Below are positions 52,329-62,403 of a stretch of 64,000 bases of DNA, one piece after another (position 1 is the stretch's first letter; each line of letters starts with the position of its first letter). A model generated the notes under the pieces. It saw only the letters and a program-made list of their open reading frames with translations. It did not search any database and was not told the origin of the DNA. Origin of the DNA: Candidatus Geothermarchaeum rappei (GTDB lineage Archaea > Thermoproteota > Nitrososphaeria > Geothermarchaeales > JDFR-13). The stretch is from NCBI GenBank assembly GCA_002011085.2, contig MTMB02000001.1:477820-541819 (forward strand). Direction: 5' to 3'. A program made the position numbers and the translations under genes.

Positions 52329-52358
52329 GTCTCCATATTATTTTGTTTTGTTGTGTTA

Positions 52359-52370
52359 TTTATATTTTTC
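52359..52370 (-). promoter_or_regulatory. Candidate TATA box for the initiator tRNA
   Basis: GAAAAATATAAA on the minus strand, centred about 36 bases from the tRNA 5' end. Spacing allows a short 5' leader removed by RNase P. Confidence 0.4.
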
Positions 52371-52392
52371 TTCCAGTGTTTTCCGTTGTTTT

Positions 52393-53565
52393 TTATTGTT
52401 TGTCAATCTCTTTTAGTCTGTGTATTAGTTCTTCTATTTCGTCTTTTGTGTTGTAGAAGTGTGGTGATACCCTGATTAGACCGGGTCTTGCGGAGACCTC
52501 GATTCCCTCCTCGAGTAGTTTCCTCGCGGTTTCCTGTGGGTTTTTATGTCTGAATGTCGTGATTGGCGAGTGTCTCTCTATGTGGCTGTATAGCTGGTAT
52601 CCATTGTCTATTAGGGCCTCGGCCAGATAGTCTGCTATCCTCTTGGTGTGATACCCGTATTTCCCTGGTGCATCGTATTTTATCAGGAATTTCAGCGACT
52701 CGTCTAATGCGGTGAATGCGGTTAATGCAGGTGTCCCCAGTTCAAACCTGGATGCGTCGCTAGGGTATCTATAGTTGAGGGCGTTGAAGGGTCTCTGGAA
52801 CTCGTCTTCACCCCTCTGTCTCCTTTGGAAGACTGAGTCGTCGATGGATAGCCAGCCCATATACCTAGGCTCTATATCCCCGAGTATATCGCTGGATACG
52901 TATATCATCGCTGCCCCGTATAGGCTCATCAGCCACTTATAGGATCCGGTGAATGCGATATCCACCCCTAGTCTCTTGACGTTCACAGGCATTACACCGA
53001 CTGCATGGAACATGTCGCTGACCAAGAGCCCTCCCTTGCTATGCACTAGGTCGGATAATGCCTTGAGATCCTCGATATAGCCTGATAACCAGCCTACGTA
53101 GTCGACTATGACGAGGGATGTATTCTCATCCACCAGCTTCTCATAGTCACTATATTCCGTGTATCCCCCTCTATCCCTAGCCACCCTAACCTCCTTGACC
53201 AAGCCCCGTCTCTCCATGGCCTTAGCCATAGCGAGGGAAGTAGGGAAATTATGCTGGCTAACCACTATATTAGAGTCTTTATCAATGTCTAGGGAGGAGA
53301 GTATGACTAGAAACGCGTAGGTGACGCCAGGGGCATAGGCGACCTCATCCTTAGACGCGCCTATAAACCTAGAGTACCTCTCCTTCAGCTCCATAATCTT
53401 GTCAAGCGCATATTCCCATGGGTCCCCATATTCAGCTCGATAATCCACTAGGTTCTTAACAGCATTGGATACGGGCTGGGGAAGGGGCCCGGTGCTGGCG
53501 TTATTAAGATATATCTTGTTTCTAATGGAGGGAAGACAATCCCTAGCTTCATCAAGCCATGACAT
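52393..53565 (-). CDS. Class V aminotransferase (cysteine-desulfurase / isopenicillin-epimerase-like fold)
   Basis: A 390-residue PLP enzyme: YLNNASTGPLPQPVSNAV at the N-terminus, YAPGVTYAFLVILSSL, VIVDYVGWLSGYIEDL, LVSDMFHAVGVMPV and the Schiff-base Lys in TGSYKWLMSLYGAAM. The pattern is the class V aminotransferase family, which includes cysteine desulfurases, kynureninase and isopenicillin N epimerase-like proteins. The IscS-type catalytic Cys loop is not evident, so desulfurase activity is unlikely. Substrate undefined. Confidence 0.87.
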   Translation of the reverse strand: MSWLDEARDCLPSIRNKIYLNNASTGPLPQPVSNAVKNLVDYRAEYGDPWEYALDKIMELKERYSRFIGASKDEVAYAPGVTYAFLVILSSLDIDKDSNIVVSQHNFPTSLAMAKAMERRGLVKEVRVARDRGGYTEYSDYEKLVDENTSLVIVDYVGWLSGYIEDLKALSDLVHSKGGLLVSDMFHAVGVMPVNVKRLGVDIAFTGSYKWLMSLYGAAMIYVSSDILGDIEPRYMGWLSIDDSVFQRRQRGEDEFQRPFNALNYRYPSDASRFELGTPALTAFTALDESLKFLIKYDAPGKYGYHTKRIADYLAEALIDNGYQLYSHIERHSPITTFRHKNPQETARKLLEEGIEVSARPGLIRVSPHFYNTKDEIEELIHRLKEIDKQ

Positions 53566-53625
53566 AAAAAATATGTTTATGTCCAGTGCTTTTATTGTTT
53601 CCCATATTCCCCGAATAAAATAATA

Positions 53626-54150
53626 TTATAGGCTATTTATTGCCTGGCCTGTGAAACTCATAATGTCTTCTTGGCTGCCAGTTATACTGATCCATATGAC
53701 CTTATTATCCTTGTTATAGAATATGTAGTACATGTTATTCCCCGTGCCAGTATAGACAACTATGCCATTTACAACAGTCTCCTCCGGCGGGGTATAGGGT
53801 GTATCTGCCTGAGTCATCTTACTATACATCTGCTGGGTCATCATCTGGGCCTCCTCCGGTGTCTCATATGCAACTGCCCATATATGAGCCACGTCATGGT
53901 TCTTAGCATAGATCGCTACCAGGCCATCGACTATAGACTCCTGGGTTGTCAGGAAGAAGTGTATCTTCGCTAGGCTCGCCATAGCCTCCTCGCCAGACCT
54001 ATATTCAACTAGAATATAGTTGGCTATCTCCTTAGGAGGCTCTTGAAACACGTTTTTACCAGAGTTATATCCCTGGAGATACATTATTCCTACTGTGGCT
54101 ACAGCCAATCCCGCTATAATTAGAATTATGATACGCTTATCCAACTTCAA
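53626..54150 (-). CDS. Hypothetical membrane-anchored protein
   Basis: A 174-residue product with a basic start and one N-terminal helix (about 7-25, IIILIIAGLAVATVGIMYLQ), followed by an external beta-rich domain with repeated Met/Gln-rich stretch EEAQMMTQQMYSKMTQADTP. No family recognised. Single-copy surface-facing lipoprotein-free anchor. It lies between the class V aminotransferase (same strand) and the divergent hyuA gene. Confidence 0.65.
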   Translation of the reverse strand: MKLDKRIIILIIAGLAVATVGIMYLQGYNSGKNVFQEPPKEIANYILVEYRSGEEAMASLAKIHFFLTTQESIVDGLVAIYAKNHDVAHIWAVAYETPEEAQMMTQQMYSKMTQADTPYTPPEETVVNGIVVYTGTGNNMYYIFYNKDNKVIWISITGSQEDIMSFTGQAINSL

Positions 54151-54262
54151 CTCAGATCAGCCTGCTATGGATTATATATTGGACTAGGGATAAAAATTAT
54201 TCTAAATACAGGTTGATATTATCCAACGGTATATTGACTATGGATAAGTGGATGAGGATGTC

Positions 54263-56317
54263 ATGAAGGGGCTTAGGGTCGGGATAGATATTGGAGGGAC
54301 ATTCACCGACTTAGTGGCTTTGGATGAGGAGACTGGGTTAATAACTCATCGTAAGATCCTCACGACGCCTAGAGACCCTACTAAATGCTTTATAGAGATT
54401 CTCGAGCGCTTCAGCAAACCGGTTGAAAATATTAGTATGATTATCCATGCCACAACCCTGGGGACAAATATGTTCCTAGGCCAGATGGGGCTGGAGCCTC
54501 CTAAAGCAGCGTTAATTACGAATAGGGGGTTTAGGGACGTTATAGAGATTGGGAGGCAGAATAGGCCTGAGCTATACAACCCGTTTTTCACGAGGCCCAG
54601 GCCACTTATACCTAGGAGGCTTAGAATAGGCGTCTCAGGCAGATTAGATCATAGGGGGAGGGAGCTGGAGCCGCTCGATGAAGATGAGATACGGATGATT
54701 GCAAAACGTCTGAGGAGGGCAGCTGATGTAATTATCATATCCATGCTCCACAGCTATGTAAATCCGGTTCATGAGAAGAGGATAAAGGAGATTATACTTG
54801 AGGAGTATCCAGAGGCCATTGTAGTCGCGAGTCATGAGGTGGATCCCCAGCCCAGGGAGTATGAGAGGACTGTGACTACTGTGGTGAACGCGATTCTAAA
54901 ACCAGTTTTATCAAGATATCTCATTAGGCTAAACACATTGCTCAGTGAGAAGGGGTTTGGGGGACGTTTCCTGGTTATGAAGAGCAGTGGAGGCGTAGCG
55001 AGTGTTGGGAATGCTGTTGAGAAGCCAGCTGCATTCATCGAGAGTGGACCGGCTGCAGGCGCTGTTGCAGTAGCCTATGTATCTCGTCTACTGAATATAG
55101 AGAATGCCCTAGGCCTAGACATGGGTGGCACGACTGCAAAGGCCTCAGCCGTCTTAGGTGGAAAGCCGCATATAGTCCCAGAATATGAGGTTGGTGGGAA
55201 GGTTCATATGGGGCGGTTGATGAAGGGCTCTGGATACCCCTTGCGTATTCCCCATATCGATCTGGCTGAGGTGAGTTCGGGAGGCGGTACAATAGCCTGG
55301 GTTGATGAGGGAGGCGCCTTGAGGATAGGCCCATTAAGCGCGGGAGCCGATCCAGGGCCAGTATGCTATGGTAGAGGAGGCGCTCAACCGACTATTACGG
55401 ATGCAAACCTCGTCCTAGGTAGGCTGCCGAGGGTCCTGGGAGGGGGAGAGATAATTTTAGATAGGGATGCGGCTTATGAAGCGGTTAAAGAGCTGGGTGA
55501 CCAGCTTGGGCTTGGGCCTGTGGAGACCGCCTTAGGCATAGTTAAGTTATCTAATCAGGTTATGATGCGCGCCATAAGGCTTGTATCTATAGAGCGTGGG
55601 CATGACCCTAGGATGTTCACAATGTTCGTATTCGGCGGCGCAGGCCCGTTACACGCCGCCGAGCTCTCTGAAATAGGTGTGGAGGAAGTCATTATACCTC
55701 CGTATCCCGGAGTCTTCTCCGCCCTCGGCTTACTGGCCACAGACTTTAGATATGAGGCCGTGAAGAGTATCGTTAAGGAAGCTGCTGAGTTGGATGATGA
55801 CGAGCTGAACAATATCTTTATAGAGCTTACCAGCTATGTGGTGGAGAAGCTCATCGAGGATGGTGTGGATAAGGATAGGATAACGACCCTTAGATACCTG
55901 GATATAATGTACTGGGGGCAGGCGTATCACCTCACGACTCCATATATGGGTAGTGTTAGGGAAGCAATCATGGAGTTTCATGAGATGCATGAGGCTAGAT
56001 ACGGGTACTCCATGAGGGACGAGCCAGTAGCTATAGTCTCCGCTAGGGTTGAGGCGCTGGGGAATATGGAGAAACCCAGTCTCCCCCATTCAACTATGGA
56101 GGAATATCGTCCCCGGCCTGTGGAGGAGAGGGATGTCTATTATGAGGATACGGGTTGGGCAGCTACTCCCGTATATCTGAGGAGTAGCCTAAAGCCAGGG
56201 GCGATTCTAGACGGCCCTTCTCTAATCACCAGCGACGAGAGTACGGTGCTGATCCCGCCTGAATACCATGGATATGTGGATGAGTATCACGCTATACACA
56301 TTAGGAGGGGAGGGTAG
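54263..56317 (+). CDS. hyuA: Hydantoinase/oxoprolinase subunit A (HyuA)
   Basis: ATP-dependent N-methylhydantoinase / 5-oxoprolinase alpha-type protein of about 684 residues. It has the ASKHA-fold ATP sites [17 protein letters not shown] (residues 6-22) and [18 protein letters not shown], and the family's C-terminal barrel ending with [14 protein letters not shown]. The track starts at GTG 54248, but ATG 54263 puts the ATP motif at the usual place. hyuB follows by two bases. Together they open lactams such as 5-oxoproline, hydantoins or related cyclic amides with ATP, in line with the amino-acid-breakdown genes of this window. Confidence 0.92.
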   Translation: MKGLRVGIDIGGTFTDLVALDEETGLITHRKILTTPRDPTKCFIEILERFSKPVENISMIIHATTLGTNMFLGQMGLEPPKAALITNRGFRDVIEIGRQNRPELYNPFFTRPRPLIPRRLRIGVSGRLDHRGRELEPLDEDEIRMIAKRLRRAADVIIISMLHSYVNPVHEKRIKEIILEEYPEAIVVASHEVDPQPREYERTVTTVVNAILKPVLSRYLIRLNTLLSEKGFGGRFLVMKSSGGVASVGNAVEKPAAFIESGPAAGAVAVAYVSRLLNIENALGLDMGGTTAKASAVLGGKPHIVPEYEVGGKVHMGRLMKGSGYPLRIPHIDLAEVSSGGGTIAWVDEGGALRIGPLSAGADPGPVCYGRGGAQPTITDANLVLGRLPRVLGGGEIILDRDAAYEAVKELGDQLGLGPVETALGIVKLSNQVMMRAIRLVSIERGHDPRMFTMFVFGGAGPLHAAELSEIGVEEVIIPPYPGVFSALGLLATDFRYEAVKSIVKEAAELDDDELNNIFIELTSYVVEKLIEDGVDKDRITTLRYLDIMYWGQAYHLTTPYMGSVREAIMEFHEMHEARYGYSMRDEPVAIVSARVEALGNMEKPSLPHSTMEEYRPRPVEERDVYYEDTGWAATPVYLRSSLKPGAILDGPSLITSDESTVLIPPEYHGYVDEYHAIHIRRGG

Positions 56318-56319
56318 GG

Positions 56320-57981
56320 ATGTATAGGGATAGAATCACTGTAGAGGTAATTAGAAACGCATTGATATACGTCTCTGAAGAAATGGGTATAGCGCTGAGA
56401 AACACAGCTTATAGCCCCAATATAAGGGATAGACTCGACCACACGTGTGCGGTTCTCACATTTAATGGGGAGTTGGTCGCCCAGGCGGAGCATATACCGG
56501 TCCACATAGGCAGCATGGCTGTGGGAGTGAAAAACACACTGGAGTATCTTGACAAGGAGGGTGTCGAACTTGGAAAGGGAGATATCGTGATTGTAAACGA
56601 CCCATATATCGCGGGGACGCATCTCAATGACATAACCCTAGTAAAGCCGGTATATTGGGGGAATAGAATTATTGGCTTAGTGGCTAATAAGGCGCATCAC
56701 GTGGATATCGGCGGCTCGGTCCCGGGTAGCATTGGAGGCGATGTAGAGACACTTATGGATGAGGGGATAGTGATAAAACCATCTAAGCTAGTTGAAGAAG
56801 GTGTGTTCAACAAGGCCCTCGTCGAGAGCCTCGCTGGGAGGGTCAGGACCCCTAGGTATCTAAAGGGTGATCTAATGGCTCAGGTCGCGGCTCTCCACCT
56901 AGGTGAGAAGAGGATCCTCGAGTTGGTTGAGAAATATGGAGTTGAGGCGTTCATTGAATCGATGATGGAGACCCTGGACTATATTGAGAGATATACGGTA
57001 AATAGGGTTAGAAACCTCGGGGTATATGGACGGTATACAGCCATTGACCATATGGAGTTGCCGGGTGAGGAGTTGGCGAATATCAATGTCGCTGTGGAGA
57101 TTAGCAGGGAGAAGATCGATATAGATTTCCACGGGTCATCGGGTGAGGTTCCATATCCAGTCAATGCTGTATATGGTGTAACAGTGGCAGCGTCAACATA
57201 TGCATTGAAGAGCGTCATTGACCCGGATATGCCTATAAACCATGGTTTCTATAGGATTGTGGATATAAAAGCGGATAAAGGTTCTATTGTAAACCCCATT
57301 CCCCCATCGCCAGTATCAGGTGGAAACGTTGAGACGACCCAGAGGATTGCGGATGTAGTTTTTAAGGCCCTTGCAGAGGCCTATCCAGATAGGGTGCCTG
57401 CAGCCAGCTGTGGAACGATGAATAATATCATGATAGGGGGCATAGACAATACTTGGGCGTTCTACGAGACGATTGGGGGTGGAAGCGGTGGTAGACCGGG
57501 TTTAGACGGCGTCGACGGCATACATACGAATATGACAAACACTCTAAATACGCCAATTGAGGTCGTGGAGAGGGAGTATCCAATCCTCTTCCTCCGTTAC
57601 GAACTTAGGCCGGACAGCTGTGGCGCGGGTGAATATAGAGGCGGCCTAGGTATAACAAGGGCTTTTAAAGTGAGGGAGCCTGCTATACTCACCATAATGG
57701 CTGAACGGGTAAAGCTAAGGCCATGGGGATTAAGAGGGGGATTAGAGGGGCTGCCGGGAAATCATTATATAGTTAGACGGGGTGGGGAGACTGTCATTCT
57801 GCCTAGTAAAGCCACGGTCAGGCTGGAGCCAGGGGACGAGGTATATATTAATACCCCCGGTGGAGGAGGCTATGGCATACCCAGTAAGAGGGAGATTAAT
57901 ATGATAAGGAACGACTTGGAGGAGGGTAAGATAACCATCGAATACGTCAGGAAATACTATGGTGACGTCTCTCTAGTTTAA
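56320..57981 (+). CDS. hyuB: Hydantoinase/oxoprolinase subunit B (HyuB)
   Basis: A 553-residue beta-subunit: IRDRLDHTCAVLTFNGELVA, the metal-site segment VNDPYIAGTHLNDITLVKPV, NKAHHVDIGGSVPGSIGGD, SGGNVETTQRIADVVFKALA, and GGGSGGRPGLDGVDGIH. These are the characteristic blocks of the HyuB/OplB family. Starts two bases after the hyuA stop, so both are made together. Its end overlaps the convergent glycosyltransferase gene by nine bases. Confidence 0.93.
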   Translation: MYRDRITVEVIRNALIYVSEEMGIALRNTAYSPNIRDRLDHTCAVLTFNGELVAQAEHIPVHIGSMAVGVKNTLEYLDKEGVELGKGDIVIVNDPYIAGTHLNDITLVKPVYWGNRIIGLVANKAHHVDIGGSVPGSIGGDVETLMDEGIVIKPSKLVEEGVFNKALVESLAGRVRTPRYLKGDLMAQVAALHLGEKRILELVEKYGVEAFIESMMETLDYIERYTVNRVRNLGVYGRYTAIDHMELPGEELANINVAVEISREKIDIDFHGSSGEVPYPVNAVYGVTVAASTYALKSVIDPDMPINHGFYRIVDIKADKGSIVNPIPPSPVSGGNVETTQRIADVVFKALAEAYPDRVPAASCGTMNNIMIGGIDNTWAFYETIGGGSGGRPGLDGVDGIHTNMTNTLNTPIEVVEREYPILFLRYELRPDSCGAGEYRGGLGITRAFKVREPAILTIMAERVKLRPWGLRGGLEGLPGNHYIVRRGGETVILPSKATVRLEPGDEVYINTPGGGGYGIPSKREINMIRNDLEEGKITIEYVRKYYGDVSLV

Positions 57982-58992
57982 GAGGCTTTTTATCCTCATA
58001 CTTATCTCCTTTGAAGCATCTTTAAATATAGGTGGGTCGGCCTCCTCAGACAAAACCTCTTTTATAGCCTTGTATAAGGCTTCTCCACACAGCTCCTCCA
58101 GCGGAATCACACGATAGCCACTCCTGCCCATGAATAGCCTGGCGTTGTCCCTCTGCTCAAAATGATTACCCAGTGGTATTATAATGCCCCTTTTACCATA
58201 CCTGGCTAACTCTAGTAGACTCCCATATCCCCCGAGGGTTATGACTAGACTTGCCCCGGCGATGGCATTAATAGGGTTCGGTGTAAACCCGTTGCTTCCC
58301 CCTATCGTCTTATATTTTAGGCCATGTTTCTCTAGAACTGGGTGGATGAGGTCTAGTATGGGTTTACCTACATCCGTGCCTCCAATGTTTAGTAGGATGT
58401 ATCCACCGTCGAAGGATGCGGCTTCATGGTCGTGGGTGAATATCTGCCCATAATATTCGAAGCCCTGATAATCCCTCCAATCAAAACCTACATATATCCT
58501 TAGGCTAAACCCCCTCATCCGCCTATGGATCCATCTATTTACAAATGGAAGAAGGATCCTCTGGATAATACTCCCGCCAATGGGTTTAAACCTGATGAAG
58601 TCGGTGATGAATACACTGGGTATATTAAGCCTCCTATGCATTAGAAGCTCCCAAAATTCATCGACAATCAAGAGGTCAAACTCCTCAATATCGACTTCAC
58701 TCTCCACGATCCCAGCGTTAGTCTTTATAACTTCATATACCTTCCTGAGGTTCCGATAACTGCCCTTTACATATCCCTCTGAAAACACGTGGTCTAGGGC
58801 GCGACCCAAGTCAATAAGCCTGTGCGACACATCCAGTACATCGAGGTTCCTAGACTCTAGATATTTAAGGGCTTGGCCAGCTGATAACCATATGATATCT
58901 CCCCAATCAATATATTTAGATAAATGAACATCTCTCGTGACATGTCCTAATCCAACACTCGAGGACGCATAGAGGATCTTAGGTCTAGACAT
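57973..58992 (-). CDS. MurG/GT28-like glycosyltransferase
   Basis: The 339-residue protein has the two-Rossmann layout of GT-B enzymes: an N-terminal acceptor half starting ILYASSSVGLGHVTRDVHLS (glycine-rich loop and His), and a C-terminal donor half with YILLNIGGTDVGKPI, ASLVITLGGYGSLLELARYG and IIPLGNHFEQRDNARLF. The LGGYGS and NHFEQRDNA blocks resemble the UDP-sugar site of MurG-type enzymes. In archaea without murein such proteins act on other envelope or lipid glycans. The exact donor and acceptor are unknown. Confidence 0.82.
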   Translation of the reverse strand: MSRPKILYASSSVGLGHVTRDVHLSKYIDWGDIIWLSAGQALKYLESRNLDVLDVSHRLIDLGRALDHVFSEGYVKGSYRNLRKVYEVIKTNAGIVESEVDIEEFDLLIVDEFWELLMHRRLNIPSVFITDFIRFKPIGGSIIQRILLPFVNRWIHRRMRGFSLRIYVGFDWRDYQGFEYYGQIFTHDHEAASFDGGYILLNIGGTDVGKPILDLIHPVLEKHGLKYKTIGGSNGFTPNPINAIAGASLVITLGGYGSLLELARYGKRGIIIPLGNHFEQRDNARLFMGRSGYRVIPLEELCGEALYKAIKEVLSEEADPPIFKDASKEISMRIKSLLN

Positions 58993-59098
58993 TGGAATAA
59001 TACAAATACTTCAAGACATATTTATTTTTTAACATTGTTAATAGACAATACTATATTTAAGATACTCAGAAGGATGTTGTTTCAGGGGTAGAAGGGAG

Positions 59099-60037
59099 AT
59101 GCCTAAATACTGTAGACGTTGTAGGGTGAACAAGGCGGATGTGTATCTAACATACTCTAGAGAGTATCTATGCCTAGATTGTTTCAATAAGTTCTTCGAG
59201 AATAGGGTTAGGAAGACTGTGGAGAAGTATAGGATGTTTAGGGGAGATGTAGTGGGTGTGGGGCTAAGCGGTGGAAAGGATAGCGCCGCCCTTTTATACA
59301 GCCTTAAAAAGCTATATCCAAAGAAGAAGTTAGTAGCTATACACCTGCATCACGGTATTGGAGAATACTCGAGGGATAGTTATGAACAGGCTAGGAAGCT
59401 GAGCGAGATGCTGGGCGTGGAGCTCCATGTCTTCGACTATAAGAAGGAGCTGGGTATCACCATACCTGATGTAGAGTACACTCGGTATAAGAATAAAGTC
59501 TGTTCTGTATGTGGGATTATACGGAGATGGGCATTATCCAGGGCGGCTAAGGAGGTGGGTGTAGATGTACTGGCGACGGGCCATAACCTCGATGACTTGG
59601 TAGAGGTCATGTTAAACCTATTTATCACAGGTGAATTCGATCAGCTTAGGAGGCTTAAACCCGTGTTGCCCCCAGAGCATCCATCTCAGGTCTGGAAAGT
59701 CAAGCCCCTATTTAGGAGCCCTGAAATGGACAACTTCTTCTATGCCATGTACAATGATTTACCTGTTAAACGGGTAAGTTGCCCATATTATAATACCGCG
59801 CGTTCCATCAGGAGAAAACGCCTGCTTGATGAGTGGGAGAAAACGGAGAGAAATATAAAATTCCAGCTGCTATCGACTTTTACAAAGAAACTTATGCCAC
59901 TTATAAATGGAAAGGGGGATACGCCCTATAAAACCTGTAAGATATGTGGGGGGCCAAGCATGGGAGATGTTTGCTCCGCATGTAGAAGAATATCCATGAT
60001 AAAAGATGCTCTGGAAAGTGATGGAAAAGAGGGTTAA
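59099..60037 (+). CDS. TtuA/Ncs6-type tRNA 2-thiolation enzyme
   Basis: ATP-dependent tRNA thiolase of the TtuA/TtcA group, making 2-thiouridine derivatives that stiffen tRNA at high temperature. The 312-residue protein has an N-terminal zinc ribbon (YCRRCRVN...YLCLDCF), the PP-loop GVGLSGGKDSAALLY, the Fe-S cysteines in KVCSVCGIIRR and RVSCPYY, and a C-terminal zinc ribbon CKICGGPSMGDVCSACR. The paired zinc ribbons at both ends are diagnostic. The separate sulfur carrier is not in the window. Starts with ATG after GAAGGGAG. Confidence 0.93.
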   Translation: MPKYCRRCRVNKADVYLTYSREYLCLDCFNKFFENRVRKTVEKYRMFRGDVVGVGLSGGKDSAALLYSLKKLYPKKKLVAIHLHHGIGEYSRDSYEQARKLSEMLGVELHVFDYKKELGITIPDVEYTRYKNKVCSVCGIIRRWALSRAAKEVGVDVLATGHNLDDLVEVMLNLFITGEFDQLRRLKPVLPPEHPSQVWKVKPLFRSPEMDNFFYAMYNDLPVKRVSCPYYNTARSIRRKRLLDEWEKTERNIKFQLLSTFTKKLMPLINGKGDTPYKTCKICGGPSMGDVCSACRRISMIKDALESDGKEG

Positions 60038-60092
60038 ATAAGAGTCATATATATATCAATACCCCACTATATACGCATCAATCCAGTCAAAA

Positions 60093-60182
60093 ACTATTCT
60101 CCCAGAGAATAGTAGGTTGCCCCAGTTCATCTGGCAGCCACTTCAATAGCTATACCTGTGCGAACGGTAGCCCCAGGCTATC
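60093..60182 (+). ncRNA. Candidate structured element with stacked CCA-loop hairpins
   Basis: In the 249-base gap before the EamA gene three adjacent hairpins are visible. ACTATTCTC-CCA-GAGAATAGT is a perfect 9-bp stem. GGTTG...CAGCC encloses CCAG-TTCAT-CTGG. GGTAGCC-CCA-GGCTATC is a 7-bp stem with one wobble. Two of the three have a CCA loop. This could be a 5' regulatory element of the transporter, a small RNA, or the 3' end of the thiolase transcript. No known riboswitch family is recognised. Confidence 0.4.
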
Positions 60183-60286
60183 ATGGGGGGGTTAAGCCTA
60201 TGCATGTGTCCAAGGAAAATTATATTAACCATATGCATATTTCTTTCTTTAATTCGGTGGTAAATTAAAACCCGTGAAGGAGGCGG

Positions 60287-61189
60287 TTGGAGATAGTGGG
60301 ATTGGAGCCCCTTTATATCGGTGCGAGCTTCGCGTTTACAGCAGCAATTTTCTTTTCATTAAGTAGCGTTGCTACGAGGAGAGGAGTGCTACACGGATAT
60401 GTATATTCTACAGTACTGATATCAATCCTGATAGGTATCCCCATGTACTTATTTGCTGCATTACTTTTCCATGAGATAGATAATGTACCTATGCTTACCT
60501 TAGAGACTATCCTACCCTTTATACTGGCTGGGATAATCCACTTTGTAATAGGGAGATATATCCTGTATTCCTCTGTTCACTATATCGGGGCCTCATCAAC
60601 GATGCCTATAGTTGCTACAAGCAATGTATTCTCAGCATTTATCGCGATACCCATTTTAAGAGAAACAGTTACCCCATTTAAGGTTCTAGGCTTGGTTACA
60701 GCCGCCATTGGAATCGGGTTAATCGCCTCTATGAGTCTAAATATAAAGGGGTTTAAGAAGGGAGTTGTACTAGCATTCTCATCCGCCTTAGTATTTTCCT
60801 CCTCGGCATTAATCGTGAGATACGGTCTAATCGTATTTAACTCTCCGATACTAGGAGTACTAATATCCTATCTATCCGCTTTACCAGTATACATCTCACT
60901 ACTATCGACAAAGGTCATGAGGAGGGAGATGAACGATATTCCACGTAAGACCCTCACCTATATTCTCGTCTCAGGAGTCCTCGTTAACTTCGGGCAGTTA
61001 TTTAGATATCTCGCTCTCAACCTGATAGAGGTTAGCGTCGCCTCGCCACTGATCTCAACTATCCCTATATTGACAATCATATTCTCATATCTGATAAACA
61101 GGGACATTGAAATAATCAACATTAGAAACTTTCTAGCGTCGATCATAATATTCATTGGGATAATTCTGGTAATAATGGGCTCAACATAA
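60287..61189 (+). CDS. EamA/DMT-type membrane transporter
   Basis: A 300-residue protein with ten hydrophobic helices in two homologous halves, the EamA drug/metabolite transporter layout. The first half contains SSVATRRGVLHGYVYSTV and ends GASSTMPIVATSNVFSAFIA; the second half repeats the pattern with EVSVASPLISTIPILTIIFS. Substrate and direction are not predictable. The track starts at TTG 60287, very close to the GGAGGCGG ribosome site; GTG 60296 would have better spacing. The preceding gap holds a structured element. Confidence 0.87.
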   Translation: MEIVGLEPLYIGASFAFTAAIFFSLSSVATRRGVLHGYVYSTVLISILIGIPMYLFAALLFHEIDNVPMLTLETILPFILAGIIHFVIGRYILYSSVHYIGASSTMPIVATSNVFSAFIAIPILRETVTPFKVLGLVTAAIGIGLIASMSLNIKGFKKGVVLAFSSALVFSSSALIVRYGLIVFNSPILGVLISYLSALPVYISLLSTKVMRREMNDIPRKTLTYILVSGVLVNFGQLFRYLALNLIEVSVASPLISTIPILTIIFSYLINRDIEIINIRNFLASIIIFIGIILVIMGST

Positions 61190-61225
61190 TTAAAATATGA
61201 TAGTGGAGGGTTTCCACCATGAAAA

Positions 61226-62338
61226 CTATTTACTCGCTAGTTTCTCAAGGCTTCTCCTCAAGGCATATATCGTGGGAACAACAAATCTCTCTCTAGCCGT
61301 ATATCCCATATGACCAATTCTAATCCCATTTATCTTGATAAGCCATGTAGATGATATTAATATCCCATATTCCTCCCTAATGTTCTTGATAACTTCAACG
61401 AAGTTGATGTCCTTAGGCAGCTCCGCCACAGTCACTGTTGGGCTGGCGCAATCTTCATCTGGTATGAGCTTCAGGCCCATGTCAGCAACTTCTTGTTTAA
61501 CCAATGTAGAGATCCTATAATGACGTTTCTCAACGTTTTTAATACCTTCCTCTAAAACTATGTCAGCAGCTTTTTCAAGGGCTATAACCAGGGGTGTCGA
61601 TATTGATATCGGATAAGGATGCATAGGCCATAGATCAATGTAGTGTCTCCACATACCTAAATCAAGGGCGAATGACTTTGGCTTTCGTCTCTTAAGATCA
61701 GAATAATCCCACAGTTTCTCGCTGACCATGAATGGGACGACGCCATTTATCGCCCCCAACGCCTTTGAAGAATACCCTATACATAAGTCGACGTTCCACT
61801 CGTCACATTTTAATTCCAACGCCCCGTAGGAGGAGATTGCATCTACAAAAAAGAATGTATCCTCCGGTATAATGCTAGATATTTCCCCTATGTCCTCCAA
61901 AACACCTGTCGAGGTCTCATTGTGTACAACCATAACCGCCTTCGGCTTGATGGCTTTAATAGCATACTCTATCTCCTTCAGGTCGGTTCTCTTTCCATAT
62001 TTCTCGGGGGCAACTTGATATGTCTTCGCCCCATGTATCTCAGCGATCTCCCTAAACCTATCTATGAAGAAGCCCTTGTTTATAACTAGGAAGTTGTCCC
62101 CAGGTTCAAGCACAGTGCTTATACCCATCTCCACGACAGACGTCCCTGCCCCAGGATAGATATGTACCTGTTGCCTAGTTCCGAATATCTTCTTTAGCTT
62201 ATCAATCACCCTAAAGTATATTTTAACCCATTCATCTCCATAGTGTGCCATGATCTTTGATGTAAGACTCATCTGCGCCTCAGGATACGGCTCAACAGGA
62301 CCGGGTATCATTAGAAAAGGAGGGTCGAACTCAGTCAT
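61226..62338 (-). CDS. Class V aminotransferase, alanine-glyoxylate / serine-pyruvate type
   Basis: A 370-residue PLP aminotransferase: FLMIPGPVEPYPEAQMSL at the N-terminus, HIYPGAGTSVVEMGISTVL, VVHNETSTGVLEDIGEIS, FFVDAISSYGALEL, and the Schiff-base Lys in CIGYSSKALGAINGV. These match the alanine-glyoxylate/serine-pyruvate aminotransferase subfamily of class V, distinct from the class V enzyme at 52393-53565. Likely role is glyoxylate or serine metabolism. It lies just downstream of the saccharopine-dehydrogenase-like gene on the same strand, about 65 bases apart. Confidence 0.92.
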   Translation of the reverse strand: MTEFDPPFLMIPGPVEPYPEAQMSLTSKIMAHYGDEWVKIYFRVIDKLKKIFGTRQQVHIYPGAGTSVVEMGISTVLEPGDNFLVINKGFFIDRFREIAEIHGAKTYQVAPEKYGKRTDLKEIEYAIKAIKPKAVMVVHNETSTGVLEDIGEISSIIPEDTFFFVDAISSYGALELKCDEWNVDLCIGYSSKALGAINGVVPFMVSEKLWDYSDLKRRKPKSFALDLGMWRHYIDLWPMHPYPISISTPLVIALEKAADIVLEEGIKNVEKRHYRISTLVKQEVADMGLKLIPDEDCASPTVTVAELPKDINFVEVIKNIREEYGILISSTWLIKINGIRIGHMGYTARERFVVPTIYALRRSLEKLASK

Positions 62339-62403
62339 TTTAAATCAAATTAAATAAATATGGTTACAACCCTTAATAAGGTAGATTATAACTGGTGGAG
62401 GGA

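Noticed and set aside
52393-53565. Cysteine desulfurase for Fe-S clusters
   Set aside because: The PLP-enzyme fold fits, but the mobile loop with catalytic Cys is not seen, so only class V family is claimed.
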